Counted from the stretch's first letter, positions 35,134-43,183 are shown. The stretch is DNA of 64,000 nucleotides from Paractinoplanes ovalisporus (GCF_016834655.1 NZ_JAENHP010000026.1:62001-126000); one strand, 5' to 3'. Made by a program: numbers and translations. The notes: generated by a model not told the origin, from the letters alone.

Positions 35134-35729
35134 CCTCATCTGGCCAGCCGCGCGTCGACGGGCGTACGGCCCGGTCCGAGCGCACCCGCAACGCGATCGT
35201 CGACGCCCACCTGCAGCTGATCGGCGAGGGTGACCTGCGCCCGACCGCCGACCGCATCGCCAAGACGGCCGGAGTGTCCCTGCGGGCGTTGTGGAGCCAC
35301 TTCGCCGACATGGAGGCGCTGTTCACCGCGAGCGGCAAACGGGTGCTGGAGGTGCGCGACGCCGCCCACCGGCCGATCCGCCCCGACCTGCCGCTCACCG
35401 AACGCATCGACGCCTTCTGCCGGCAACGGGCGCGCCTGCTGGAACAGATCGGCCCGACGGCCAAGGCGGCAGCGATCAAGGAGCCGTTCTCGGAGACGTT
35501 GCGGCGCTATCGGCGCATGCACGTCAAGCGGGTGCGCGACGAGTTGTCGGAGCTGTTCGCCGCCGAGGTGAAGGGCAACGACGAGCTGTTGGACGCCTTG
35601 ACCGCGGTGAGCATGTGGCCGACGTGGTCGACGTGGCGGGAGAACATGGACTTGTCGGTCAACGCCGCCCGAGCCACCCTGAACCGAACAATTACCGCCC
35701 TGCTGACCCAGCCCGACAGCACCAACTAG
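35130..35729 (+). CDS. TetR family regulator, last gene of the liv-SDR-APH-ACAD operon
   Basis: 199 residues with helix-turn-helix RNAIVDAHLQLIGEGDLRPT and DRIAKTAGVSLRALWSHF at about 20-62. The carboxy domain is rich in Arg and Glu and resembles TetR regulators beside acyl-CoA genes. GTG start overlaps the ACAD stop (GTGA). It may bind the palindrome at 26723-26739 and so autoregulate the operon; the other candidate is the TetR at 46936. The likely ligand is an acyl-CoA made by the pathway (inference). Its 3' end is followed by a 100-base gap to a convergent gene. Confidence 0.85.
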   Translation: MTSSGQPRVDGRTARSERTRNAIVDAHLQLIGEGDLRPTADRIAKTAGVSLRALWSHFADMEALFTASGKRVLEVRDAAHRPIRPDLPLTERIDAFCRQRARLLEQIGPTAKAAAIKEPFSETLRRYRRMHVKRVRDELSELFAAEVKGNDELLDALTAVSMWPTWSTWRENMDLSVNAARATLNRTITALLTQPDSTN

Positions 35730-35829
35730 TCCTACCCCGCCGCACCCAGGGGGCTGGCCAAAAAATACGCCGCACCGAGGGGACAAACCGGAATATCCAC
35801 AGGTCGTCGCCCGTGATTTCGCAGACAAA

Positions 35830-36366
35830 TCAGCGAGGGCGCGGGCGTGCGTTCCGCAGACGGATACCGCTGAAGCCGAGCGTGCTCTCCACGACCTCGT
35901 CCCAGAACGGCCACAGGTTGTCGAGCACACGCAGCTGAATGCCGGCCGCGGCGTGGTGGGCGAGCAGGTCACCCACCGGCACGGCCGGCCCCAGCGGCTC
36001 GACGACCTCGGTGGCGACCATCGCGTGCGAACCGGCGCCGATCGGCCGGAAACGGTCGGCCGGCAGCCGGTAGGCGTAGAGCGTGGTCGTCCGGATCGAC
36101 TCGAGCCAGCCGTACTCGACGGCATGGACGCGCACCCCGCAGCCGGCCCCGACGATGCGGTCACGGTCCTCATCGGACGTGCCGTCGGCCACCCAGGCCA
36201 TGGCCCGCGGGCACTGCCGGGGAAACCAGTAGTCCGGCGCCCGGTCGTGACCGACGGCCCAGACGTACGCCTCCTTCTCGGTCGACGTGGGCGCTACGTG
36301 CGGAACGAACCGGTCGATGGTCGGGTCTTCACTGAAGTGCAGAACTTCGCCAGCCTCGGGACGCAT
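35830..36366 (-). CDS. DUF6886-like protein of unknown function
   Basis: 178 residues starting near VLHFSEDPTIDRFVPHV, then EAYVWAVGHDRAPDYWFPRQCPRAMAW, a pattern I associate with the DUF6886 family (domain number from memory). No catalytic motif is known. A single cysteine sits in each of QCPRAM and GCGVRVHAV. TAGAAC, close to a TANNNT box, lies six bases before the ATG. Convergent with the operon tetR gene. Probably cytoplasmic. Confidence 0.7.
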   Translation of the reverse strand: MRPEAGEVLHFSEDPTIDRFVPHVAPTSTEKEAYVWAVGHDRAPDYWFPRQCPRAMAWVADGTSDEDRDRIVGAGCGVRVHAVEYGWLESIRTTTLYAYRLPADRFRPIGAGSHAMVATEVVEPLGPAVPVGDLLAHHAAAGIQLRVLDNLWPFWDEVVESTLGFSGIRLRNARPRPR

Positions 36367-36439
36367 CCCCCGGTTCTACCGTCATCCGGACCGGGTCCGC
36401 ACCACCGTTTCCGCTTCGCCGGCCGCGTGTACGCCCGCT

Positions 36440-36871
36440 TCACGCCCGCATGCGGAGCTCGTCCTCGGTCTCGCCGGTGACCACGAAGCCGAGCCGCCGA
36501 TAGAGCGCCTGCGCCCGTGGGTTGTCCTTCTCCACGGAGAGAACCACCGGCCGCCCGGCGTCCCGCATCAGGTCCGTGATGATCTGGGTTCCGAGCCCGC
36601 GCGACTGCTCGTGGGGCAGCAGCTGAATGCCCGCGAGCTCCACCTGCTCGGGCGTCCGGACCACCCGCAGCCGCCCGGCCCGCCGCCCGTCCACCTCGAT
36701 GACATGCAGCGTCCCGGAGCCGATCAGCCCCACCGTCCACTCGGCGAACCCGGCCCGGAAGTCCGTCTCGTCGAAGCCGGCCGGCAGCCGCCCCTGCGCC
36801 CGGGTCGCCTCGATCACGACCCCGGTCAGAAACTCGACGTCCGCCGCCGTGGCCTCCACGAGCCGGTACAT
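36440..36871 (-). CDS. GNAT family N-acetyltransferase
   Basis: 143 residues. The acetyl-CoA loop is LLPHEQSRGLGTQIITDLM (R-x-x-G-x-G form) and the terminal VEKDNPRAQALYRRLGFVV is the usual GNAT end. The amino half (ATAADVEFLTGVVIEATRAQGRLP and FRAGFAEWTVGLI) resembles the small stand-alone acetyltransferases of actinobacteria. It is a single gene in a row of minus-strand genes. Substrate unknown. Confidence 0.86.
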   Translation of the reverse strand: MYRLVEATAADVEFLTGVVIEATRAQGRLPAGFDETDFRAGFAEWTVGLIGSGTLHVIEVDGRRAGRLRVVRTPEQVELAGIQLLPHEQSRGLGTQIITDLMRDAGRPVVLSVEKDNPRAQALYRRLGFVVTGETEDELRMRA

Positions 36872-36886
36872 CCCTGAAGTGAAGCA

Positions 36887-36997
36887 TCACATCTGCTCGA
36901 TGTCCTCGCGTCCGTCGGGGCCGATCAGCCGTTCGCCGATCCAGAAGACGCCGCCGAACGCGGCGATGATGCCCGCGACCAGCAACCATCCGACCAC
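36887..36997 (-). CDS. 36-residue single-pass membrane microprotein
   Basis: From the GTG at 36997 the peptide reads through one hydrophobic helix (VVGWLLVAGIIAAFGGVFWI) and a charged tail ending GREDIEQM. The ribosome site GAGGAGG lies exactly five bases upstream, the strongest in this stretch, and decides the start over in-frame ATGs at 37024 and 37087. It ends 15 bases before the GNAT gene start and may be co-transcribed with it. Function unknown. Peptides of this size are often missed by gene finders. Confidence 0.55.
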   Translation of the reverse strand: MVGWLLVAGIIAAFGGVFWIGERLIGPDGREDIEQM

Positions 36998-37138
36998 GTC
37001 GGCCTCCTCAGGATCCGCCCACATCCTGATTCGCCGATCCGGCCGCGCGGTCGCACTCCCGGTCCGCCTCACCCCATTGCCCGACATCAGGGGTCGGTCC
37101 GGCCGATCACGAGGGGCTGCGGCCTGGCCCGGCGGCGG

Positions 37139-37591
37139 TCAGAGGGTGCGTTCGTAACAGAGCGAGATCTCGGAACCGACGTACACGCCGTACAGGGGGA
37201 TCGGCTGGTAGCCCTCCCGCTCGTAGAAACGGATCGCGTCGGGCTGGGCGGTGCCGGTCTCGAGGCGCATGGTGGTCCAGCCTCGCGTGAGGGCGGCCGC
37301 CTCCAGGGCGCGCAGGATCGTGGTGGCGGTGCCGTTGCCGCGGGCGGCCGGGATGACGTACATGCGCTTGATCTCGGCGCTGGTGGCGTCCAGGCGGCGC
37401 AACGCTCCGCACCCCAGGGGCTCGCCGCCGGGGGCGATCGCGACCAGGAAGAGGTCGATGTCGGCGGCCGACGGCAGCGGGCCCGGCTCGTGGTCATCGG
37501 AGCCGTAGCGGACGTCGAGTTCGGCCCGCTGGGCCCGGCGCAGGGCGGTGCCGGCGGGGTCGTCCCACGGGCGCTCCTCAACGGTGATCAT
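37139..37591 (-). CDS. GNAT family N-acetyltransferase
   Basis: 150 residues with acetyl-CoA loop MYVIPAARGNGTATTILRAL, then MRLETGTAQPDAIRFYEREGY and the carboxy end. GCGALRRLDATSAEIKRMYV before the loop is typical of PaiA- or PhnO-like small acetyltransferases. ATG at 37591 with a GGGAGG ribosome site. Divergent from a tetR gene with two palindromes between them, so it is probably a target of that regulator. Substrate unknown. Confidence 0.87.
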   Translation of the reverse strand: MITVEERPWDDPAGTALRRAQRAELDVRYGSDDHEPGPLPSAADIDLFLVAIAPGGEPLGCGALRRLDATSAEIKRMYVIPAARGNGTATTILRALEAAALTRGWTTMRLETGTAQPDAIRFYEREGYQPIPLYGVYVGSEISLCYERTL

Positions 37592-37609
37592 GCGGCGACC
37601 TCCCAGTCT

Positions 37610-37639
37610 CGTAACGAGCGTTACGGTAACACCTGTTAC
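37610..37639. promoter_or_regulatory. Paired palindromes in the GNAT/tetR divergent promoter
   Basis: CGTAACG-AG-CGTTACG (37610-37625, seven-base perfect arms) is followed immediately by GTAAC-ACCT-GTTAC (37626-37639). The shared GTTACG/CGTAAC half-sites, three of them in 30 bases, mark a probable binding site for the TetR protein encoded at 37664. Confidence 0.68.
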
Positions 37640-37663
37640 GGTGGCCGAAAGGGGGTGCGAGCC

Positions 37664-38251
37664 ATGTCACGGACGGCGGATCGGCCGGCTCAGGGAGAGG
37701 CGCTGTCGCGAGCCGTGTGGGAGGTGCTGGCGCATCAGGGGCTCGAGAAATTGACCGTACGCGCGGTGGCCGCGGCCGCCGGATGCACGACGGGCCTGGT
37801 CATGCACCGTTTCCCCAACCGGCGCGCGCTGCTGCTGCACGCCCGCGAACTGCTGCACGAGAAGACCCGGCAGCGCGTCGAACGGCTCGAGGCCACGGCC
37901 GCGACGCCGAAGGAGGCGCTGCGGGCGGTTCTGCGCCAAGGCCTCGCGACCGACGCCGAGACCGCCACCGAGAGCGTGGTCTGGATGGGCTTCCTGGCCG
38001 CCGCGGTCTCCGACGACGAGCTCATCGCGATGCACCGGCGCAACAACCGCTCGTGGCGGGAGCGGGTCGAGCGGCTGGTCGCGAGCGCCGCGCCGGGGTG
38101 GCCCCAGGCCCGGACCAGGTCGGTGGCGCTGGCCCTGATCACGATGGCCGAGGGGGCGGCCGCCTTCGCCGCCGCCGACCCCGCCGGCTATCCGGCCGCG
38201 GATCAGGAACGCATGCTCGACACGGCCCTGGAGGCGTACGGGCTCATCTGA
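37664..38251 (+). CDS. TetR family regulator
   Basis: 195 residues. Helix-turn-helix: LSRAVWEVLAHQGLEKLTVR and AVAAAAGCTTGLVMHRFPNR at about 14-53. The carboxy domain has the helical pattern of TetR_C_6-type regulators (SVVWMGFLAAAVSDDELI). ATG at 37664 after GGGGGTG. Divergent from a GNAT gene with paired palindromes in between. Its 3' end overlaps the convergent MarR gene by eight bases. Confidence 0.87.
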   Translation: MSRTADRPAQGEALSRAVWEVLAHQGLEKLTVRAVAAAAGCTTGLVMHRFPNRRALLLHARELLHEKTRQRVERLEATAATPKEALRAVLRQGLATDAETATESVVWMGFLAAAVSDDELIAMHRRNNRSWRERVERLVASAAPGWPQARTRSVALALITMAEGAAAFAAADPAGYPAADQERMLDTALEAYGLI

Positions 38252-38732
38252 AGTCCGCGTCTCCAGCGATCTTGTTGAGGACCGCGGCCAGTTCATCGAG
38301 GTCGAGCCCGCCGAGGTGATCGAAGATGTGCCGGCGCACGCTGACCAGGTGGGCCGGCCATGCCTCGCGCAGGCGGGCCAGGCCCTGGTCGGTCAGCACG
38401 GCGTTCCAGCCGCGGGCGTCCTCGTGACACTTGACCCGCTGCACATAGCCGGACGACTCCAGCTTCGCGGCCAGTCGGGTCATGCCGCTCAGCGACATGT
38501 CGCAGGCCTGGGCCAGTTCGCTCATCCGCATCCGGCGGTGCGGCGACTCCGACAGATGGCGCAGCACGCTGTATTCGCTCAGCGACATGCGTTGCTCGGT
38601 CTCGAGGTCGGCGTTCATCGCCCGGGGCAGAACGAGCAGGATCCGGCCGAACGCCCGCATGACCGCCTCTTCGCTGGAGGAGAGCGCGGTGAGACCCGGC
38701 GGGAGGGCCGGATCGGGTGATGTGGCGGACAT
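38244..38732 (-). CDS. MarR family regulator
   Basis: 162 residues with a winged-helix domain: SEYSVLRHLSESPHRRMRMSELAQA, CDMSLSGMTRLAAKLESSGYV as recognition helix, and the wing CHEDARGWNAVLTDQG. ATG at 38732; upstream codons to 38801 would read through the operator region and are unlikely. Divergent from an NADPH-dependent FMN reductase, a common pair in which MarR senses phenolic or quinone stress. Operator candidate at 38766-38781. Confidence 0.9.
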   Translation of the reverse strand: MSATSPDPALPPGLTALSSSEEAVMRAFGRILLVLPRAMNADLETEQRMSLSEYSVLRHLSESPHRRMRMSELAQACDMSLSGMTRLAAKLESSGYVQRVKCHEDARGWNAVLTDQGLARLREAWPAHLVSVRRHIFDHLGGLDLDELAAVLNKIAGDADFR

Positions 38733-38765
38733 GACGTTGATCGTAGGCCGACCATGCAGGAATAG

Positions 38766-38781
38766 TTGCTTGACGAAGCAA
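38766..38781. promoter_or_regulatory. MarR-type operator palindrome
   Basis: TTGCTT-GACG-AAGCAA has perfect six-base arms and a four-base centre, the size and symmetry of MarR sites. It lies midway between the marR start (38732) and the reductase start (38833), and its TTGACG overlap may serve as a -35 element. Confidence 0.7.
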
Positions 38782-38832
38782 GTTAGAGCGCGAGGACACA
38801 CCAGCGCCGCAACTCACGCAAGGGACATACAG

Positions 38833-39396
38833 ATGACCAAGATCGGAATCATCCTCGGCAGCACCCGCCCGGGCCGCAACGGCGAGGCCGTGGCCAAGTG
38901 GGTCTACGACGTGGCCGCCAAGCGCACCGACGCCGAGTTCGAGCTGGTCGACCTCCTCGACTACAACCTCCCCCACCTCGACGAGGCGATCCCGCCGTCG
39001 ATGGGGCAGTACAGCCAGCCGCACACCATCGAGTGGGCCAAGAAGATCGACTCGTTCGACGGCTTCGTCTTCGTCACCCCGGAGTACAACCACTCCACCT
39101 CGGGCGCCCTGAAGAACGCGATCGACTTCCTCTTCAAGGAGTGGAACAACAAGGCCGCCGGCTTCGTCGGCTACGGCTCGGTCGGTGGCGCCCGCGCCGT
39201 CGAGCACCTGCGCCTGATCGCCGGCGAGCTCATGCTGGCCGACGTGCGCGCCCAGGTCCTGCTGTCGCTCGCGACCGACTTCGAGAACTACAGCACGTTC
39301 CTGCCGAGCGAGCGTCAGGAGCAGGCTCTGCACGCGGTTCTGGACCAGACCGTCACGTGGAGCAAGGCCCTCGAGACCGTCCGTAAGACCGCCTGA
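38833..39396 (+). CDS. NADPH-dependent FMN reductase
   Basis: 187-residue flavodoxin-like flavoprotein. FMN phosphate loop GSTRPGRNGEAVAKWV at residues 9-24, and TPEYNHSTSGALKNAIDFL around 75-93, are the signatures of the SsuE/ArsH/ChrR-like quinone reductase group. It reduces quinones or free flavin with NADPH. ATG at 38833 with AGGGA upstream. Divergent from marR and probably repressed by it. A hairpin 41 bases after the stop may end its transcript. Confidence 0.92.
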   Translation: MTKIGIILGSTRPGRNGEAVAKWVYDVAAKRTDAEFELVDLLDYNLPHLDEAIPPSMGQYSQPHTIEWAKKIDSFDGFVFVTPEYNHSTSGALKNAIDFLFKEWNNKAAGFVGYGSVGGARAVEHLRLIAGELMLADVRAQVLLSLATDFENYSTFLPSERQEQALHAVLDQTVTWSKALETVRKTA

Positions 39397-39436
39397 AGGT
39401 AACGCAAGACCGCTCGAAAAGGGCGTAATGCACAAA

Positions 39437-39469
39437 CGGCCCTCGGTGATGCTTGCATCCCGGGGGCCG
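39437..39469 (+). terminator. Candidate terminator hairpin after the FMN reductase gene
   Basis: CGGCCCTCGG (39437-39446) pairs with CCGGGGGCCG (39460-39469) with one G-U, and the enclosed GATGC and GCATC extend the stem. There is no U tract. It ends only 17 bases before the next start codon, so it could instead be an attenuator-like element or part of that gene's promoter. Confidence 0.5.
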
Positions 39470-39486
39470 CGGCGCACAATGCTGTG

Positions 39487-40440
39487 GTGCAAAACCAGAC
39501 AACTAGTGACTCTCTTCAGCAATTGCTCGAAATGCCACGAAAGTCTTGGTGGGCCCGGCTGCCGTTCGGCGTACGGATGACGGCCGGCACCAGCGCCCTG
39601 CTCATCGCGATCGGCGGCGGGGTGGCCGGCATCGCCGCGCTGACCAGGGGCGGATCCGACGCGCCGCGGATCGTGACGGCGGTCGGACAGGCCGCCGAGA
39701 CCGGCGCCGGGACTCAGGCCACAGCCCCGGCCGCACCTTCCGCCCACGAGATCGAGTCGCCCCAGGTGGCCGCGGAACGCGCCGGTACCCTGCCGCGCAT
39801 CTCCGACAAGGCTGACCGCACCGGCCCCCGCGCGCCTCGACACCAACAGCTGCCGGCCGCGCAGGCCCCTCCGGTCCCCCCGGGAGTTCAGAGGCCCCCG
39901 GCAGCTCAAAGGCCTCAGGGACCCAAGGCCGCCGCACCGGCCGGACCGGCCGCGCCACCCGCCGCCGCATCGGCCGCGGACACCCCGGCGCAGCCACAGG
40001 TGAGCACCCGCACCGAGTACGAGAAGCGCGAGGTGCCGTTCCAGACCCGGTTCGTACGGGATCCGTCCCTGCCCCGCGGCGCCAAGAAGGTGCAGGCCGC
40101 GGGCGTGCCCGGCGAGGAGACCCTGCGCTACCTGGTGACGATGACCGACGGCCAGGAGACCGACCGCCAGCTGATGGACATCACGGTCACCCGGCAGCCG
40201 CAGCACCGCGTGATCGCGTTCGGCTCGCGGCACGGTCTGTACCGTGGCGGCGGCTGCGAGAAACTGTGCGTGCCGCTCGGCCGGAAAGCCCAGTGCCCCG
40301 AGCCGGAGAACGCCATCGCGCTCGGCGGCTCGGTCACCGTGCTCGACGACGACATCGAACTGCTCAACGGCGACGCTCTGGGTGAGCTGCCGCAAATGCA
40401 TTGCGAGCTCGAACCGCCGGACGCAGACTCACGCGGGTGA
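39487..40440 (+). CDS. Membrane-anchored G5-domain protein
   Basis: 317 residues: one membrane anchor (about 25-53), a Pro/Ala/Gln-rich linker (to about 170), then a G5 domain (YEKREVPFQTRFVRDPSLPRG, followed by VTMTDGQETDRQLMDITVTR and VIAFGSR, about 178-255). G5 domains bind peptidoglycan or N-acetylglucosamine and occur in wall hydrolases and adhesins. The last 60 residues hold four cysteines. GTG at 39487 with CACAAT six bases upstream; a GTG one codon earlier is equally possible. The stop overlaps the methyltransferase start as GTGA. Confidence 0.83.
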   Translation: MQNQTTSDSLQQLLEMPRKSWWARLPFGVRMTAGTSALLIAIGGGVAGIAALTRGGSDAPRIVTAVGQAAETGAGTQATAPAAPSAHEIESPQVAAERAGTLPRISDKADRTGPRAPRHQQLPAAQAPPVPPGVQRPPAAQRPQGPKAAAPAGPAAPPAAASAADTPAQPQVSTRTEYEKREVPFQTRFVRDPSLPRGAKKVQAAGVPGEETLRYLVTMTDGQETDRQLMDITVTRQPQHRVIAFGSRHGLYRGGGCEKLCVPLGRKAQCPEPENAIALGGSVTVLDDDIELLNGDALGELPQMHCELEPPDADSRG

Positions 40441-41165
40441 ACGACTTCGACGCCCTGCTCGACGAGGCCGCGGCGGTCCCGCTCGAGGGCTGGGACTTCG
40501 CGTGGTTCGAGGGCCGGGCCACCGAGCAACGGCCCGGGTGGGGATACGCCGACCTGGTAGCGGAACGGCTCGGCCCCGCGCGACGAGCTCTCGACGTGCA
40601 GACCGGCGGGGGCGAGGTTTTCTCGTACGCGATCAGGAAAGCGCACCCCACAGGCATGGTCGTCGCCACCGAGGCCTGGATGCCGGCCGCGGCGAAGGCG
40701 ACCGTGCCGCACGTGGTCGCCACCGACGGGTTGCCGTTCCGCGACGGCAGCTTCGATCTGGTGGTCAGCCGTCATCCGGTCGGCACCGACTGGGCCGGCA
40801 CCGCCCGCGTCCTGGCCGAGGGCGGCACCTTCCTGTCCCAGCAGATCGGCGCCGGCAGCAACCGTGAGCTGTCCGAGGCGATGATGGGCCCGCTGCCGCC
40901 GCCCGAGCGGCAACATCCGGAGCAGATCCGGGCCGCGGCCGAGGGCGCCGGGCTGCGCGTGAGGCGGTTGGAGGCCGTACGGCTGCGGGCCGAGTTCTAC
41001 GACGTCGCCGCGGTCGCGCACTTCCTGCGCAAGGTGGTCTGGACGGTGCCCGGCTTCACGATCGGGAAGTACCGGGACCAGTTGCGCGCCGTGCACGAAG
41101 AGATCACCGTGAAGGGCATGTTCGTCTCGCACGCCACGCGGGTGCTGATCGAGGCCGTCCGATGA
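40437..41165 (+). CDS. SAM-dependent methyltransferase (class I, UbiE-like)
   Basis: 242 residues. Motif I is RALDVQTGGGEVFSYAI near residues 42-58, with the post-I acidic residue in VVATEAW, and the motif near DGLPFRDGSFDLVVSRHPVG is the usual strand 4 segment. The carboxy part KVVWTVPGFTIGKYRDQL is shared by small-molecule methyltransferases of this type. GTG start within the previous stop. The substrate is unknown. Its last codons are the first copy of a 47-bp tandem triplication. Confidence 0.87.
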   Translation: MNDFDALLDEAAAVPLEGWDFAWFEGRATEQRPGWGYADLVAERLGPARRALDVQTGGGEVFSYAIRKAHPTGMVVATEAWMPAAAKATVPHVVATDGLPFRDGSFDLVVSRHPVGTDWAGTARVLAEGGTFLSQQIGAGSNRELSEAMMGPLPPPERQHPEQIRAAAEGAGLRVRRLEAVRLRAEFYDVAAVAHFLRKVVWTVPGFTIGKYRDQLRAVHEEITVKGMFVSHATRVLIEAVR

Positions 41166-41291
41166 CGCTGTCCTCCACCCACCGCCCGGCCGAGATCACG
41201 GCCGTCCGATGACGCTGTCCTCCACCCGCCGCCCGGCCGAGATCGCGGCCGTCCGATGAACGCTCTCCGACGCTCGCCGGGCCGAGATCGC
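41153..41291 (+). repeat. 47-bp tandem triplication at the methyltransferase/nucleotidyltransferase junction
   Basis: Three head-to-tail copies begin at 41153, 41200 and 41247, each opening GGCCGTCCGATGA and ending near GCCGAGATC. The first two are almost identical; the third is diverged and carries an extra A after ATGA. Each copy contains an ATGA, so copies one and two form 16-codon mini-frames (ATG at 41162 and 41209) whose stops overlap the next ATG. The third ATG (41256) is out of frame with the nucleotidyltransferase. Confidence 0.88.
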
Positions 41292-41298
41292 TTCCGAG

Positions 41299-42090
41299 GT
41301 GGCCCGGGTGCCCGGCATCGTCGCCGTCGTGCTGGGCGGCAGCCGGGCCCGCGGCACGCACACCACCGAGTCCGACACCGATCTGGGCCTCTACTACCGC
41401 CAGCCGCTCGACATCGACCACCTGGGCCGGGTCGCGCGCGCCTTCGCGGGTGAGTCGGCGCAGGTCACGGGTCCGGGCGGGTGGGGTCCGTGGGTCGACG
41501 GGGGCGGGTGGCTCGAGGTCGACGGGGGTGCGGTCGACTTCATCTATCGCGACCTCGACCGCGTACGCGGGGTGGTCGCCGACGTCGAGCAGGGCCGTTA
41601 CGCCTTTCACGAGCAGGCGGGCCACCCGCTCGGGTTCGCCGATCATGCGTACGCGGGGGAACTGGCTCTCTGCAAGGTTCTGAGCGACCCGGCCGGTGAG
41701 CTGACCCGGCTGCGGGAACGCCTGCGCGCCTATCCCCCGGCGCTGTCGCAGGCCTTGGTGGCCGGACTGTGGGAGGCCGACTTCCTGGTCGCGAACGCGC
41801 GCAAGGGCGTCGCCCGGGTCGACACCGCGTACGTCGCCGGTTGCCTGTTCCGGCTGGTCGGCGTGTGCGCGCACGCCCTGCACGGCGCGGCCGGCCAGTG
41901 GCTGATCAACGAGAAGGGCGCGGTGCCGGCGACCGCCAAGCTGCCCGGCGCCCCGGCCCGTTTCGACGAGCGGGTCGACCAGGCGTTCGCCGCGCTCGAG
42001 GGCGATCCGCTGCGGTTGCGGCTGGCCATCGACATCGCGGCCGACCTCGTTCTGGACACCGCCGACGCATGCATGATGATGGTCCGGTGA
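41299..42090 (+). CDS. Nucleotidyltransferase-fold protein with damaged start region
   Basis: 263 residues from the GTG at 41299. The Pol-beta-type nucleotidyltransferase motif GGSRARGTHTTESDTDLGLYY near residues 13-33 has the G-S and D-x-D elements, and a helical DUF4037-like or kanamycin-nucleotidyltransferase-like carboxy half follows (ELALCKVLSD, RLRERLRAYPP). The natural start was probably the ATG at 41256: removing one A after it restores MTLSDARRAEIASEV in frame with the body. As it stands, that ATG is out of frame and a TGA at 41257 closes the correct frame, so translation must restart at 41299 or fail. A sequencing error is possible. Confidence 0.75.
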   Translation: MARVPGIVAVVLGGSRARGTHTTESDTDLGLYYRQPLDIDHLGRVARAFAGESAQVTGPGGWGPWVDGGGWLEVDGGAVDFIYRDLDRVRGVVADVEQGRYAFHEQAGHPLGFADHAYAGELALCKVLSDPAGELTRLRERLRAYPPALSQALVAGLWEADFLVANARKGVARVDTAYVAGCLFRLVGVCAHALHGAAGQWLINEKGAVPATAKLPGAPARFDERVDQAFAALEGDPLRLRLAIDIAADLVLDTADACMMMVR

Positions 42091-42827
42091 CTGCCGACCA
42101 ACCCACGATCCTGGCCACCAGCGCGTTTTTCGAGATCGGCCGGCACGGTTACAACGACTGGCGACCCGGCCGGATCCACCGGTTCGCGGCCGAGCTCGCG
42201 AACGCCACCGACCGTCCGCGGATCTGCGTGCTGACCCAGGCCAGCGGCGACCCGGAGGAGACGATCGGCGCGCACTACCGGGCGTTCGCCGGATCCGAGT
42301 TCGTCGCCTCCCACCTGCAGTTGTTCCCGATGCCGAACGTCGACGACATCCGGGCCCACCTGCTCGGCCAGGACATCATCTGGGTGCACGGCGGCAGCGT
42401 GGCCAACCTGTGCGCGGTGTGGCGGGTGCACGGCGTCGACCGGATCCTGCACGAGGCGTGGCAGGCGGGTGTGGTGCTCGGCGGGGTCTCGGCCGGGTCG
42501 ATCTGCTGGCATCAGGGCGGCAGCACCGACAGCTTCGGGCCCGACCTGCGGGGCTTCACCGACGGGCTGGGCTGGCTGCCGTACTCGAACGGCGTGCACT
42601 ACGACGCCGAGGAGCAGCGCCGCCCCAAGATGCACGAGCTGATCGCCGACGGCACGCTCGGGGACGGTTACGCGACCGACGACGGCGCCGGGCTGGTCTA
42701 CCGCGGCACCACCCTGACCGAGGTGGTGGCTGACCGGCCCGGCCCGCTGGGTTACTCGCTGACGCGCGCGGCGGACGGCTCGGTGACCGAGACCCCACTG
42801 CCGACCCGGGTTCTTCAGCTGGCGTAG
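42087..42827 (+). CDS. S51 family serine peptidase (dipeptidase E-like)
   Basis: 246-residue class I glutamine amidotransferase-like fold peptidase. The nucleophile is Ser135 in GGVSAGSICWH, and the substrate loop WVHGGSVANLCAVWRVHG lies upstream. PepE-type enzymes cleave N-terminal aspartyl dipeptides, and cyanophycinases belong to the same family. GTG start overlaps the nucleotidyltransferase stop (GTGA). The 3' end overlaps the convergent PH-domain gene by 13 bases. Cytoplasmic, no signal. Confidence 0.9.
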   Translation: MTADQPTILATSAFFEIGRHGYNDWRPGRIHRFAAELANATDRPRICVLTQASGDPEETIGAHYRAFAGSEFVASHLQLFPMPNVDDIRAHLLGQDIIWVHGGSVANLCAVWRVHGVDRILHEAWQAGVVLGGVSAGSICWHQGGSTDSFGPDLRGFTDGLGWLPYSNGVHYDAEEQRRPKMHELIADGTLGDGYATDDGAGLVYRGTTLTEVVADRPGPLGYSLTRAADGSVTETPLPTRVLQLA

Positions 42828-43177
42828 TGCAGGATCACGTTGTGCACGTGGTGGGTCTTGTCCGAGCCGCGGAACTCGACCTCGTACGTGTGGGTGCCGA
42901 CGGTGATCGCAATGATGCCGGTGGAGAAGAACTGACCGGCCCAGCTCTTGTTGCTGACGACGCTGACGCTGCTCACCTTCGAGTACGGGATGCTGGTGAG
43001 CGCGACACGCTTGCCGACGAACGACTTGTCCTGGATGATCACGCGCCGGTTGGTCAGACCGATGAACCCGGTGCCGACGCCGACCGCGTCGTACACGGCA
43101 ATGATCTGCTCGCCGTCGAGCAGGCCGCTCTCGATCTGCTGGAGCTGGCCCTTGTTGTCAAAGATGACTTCGCCCAT
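42815..43177 (-). CDS. Bacterial PH-domain protein
   Basis: 120 residues, all beta, with GLLDGEQIIAVYDAVGVGTGFIGLTNRRVIIQDKSF, the opening of the bPH/YdjA-like PH-fold family, then IPYSKVSSVSVVSNKSW and ITVGTHTYEVEFRGSD. These proteins are small and cytoplasmic; the ligand is unknown. ATG at 43177 with TACCCT six bases upstream, so the message is probably leaderless. Sixteen bases separate it from the upstream gene on the same strand. Confidence 0.85.
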   Translation of the reverse strand: MGEVIFDNKGQLQQIESGLLDGEQIIAVYDAVGVGTGFIGLTNRRVIIQDKSFVGKRVALTSIPYSKVSSVSVVSNKSWAGQFFSTGIIAITVGTHTYEVEFRGSDKTHHVHNVILHYAS

Positions 43178-43183
43178 GGCCCG

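Noticed and set aside
36440..36989. Longer minus-strand frame overlapping the GNAT gene
   Set aside because: Arg/Gly-rich shadow frame without a start signal; the GNAT frame has clear motifs.
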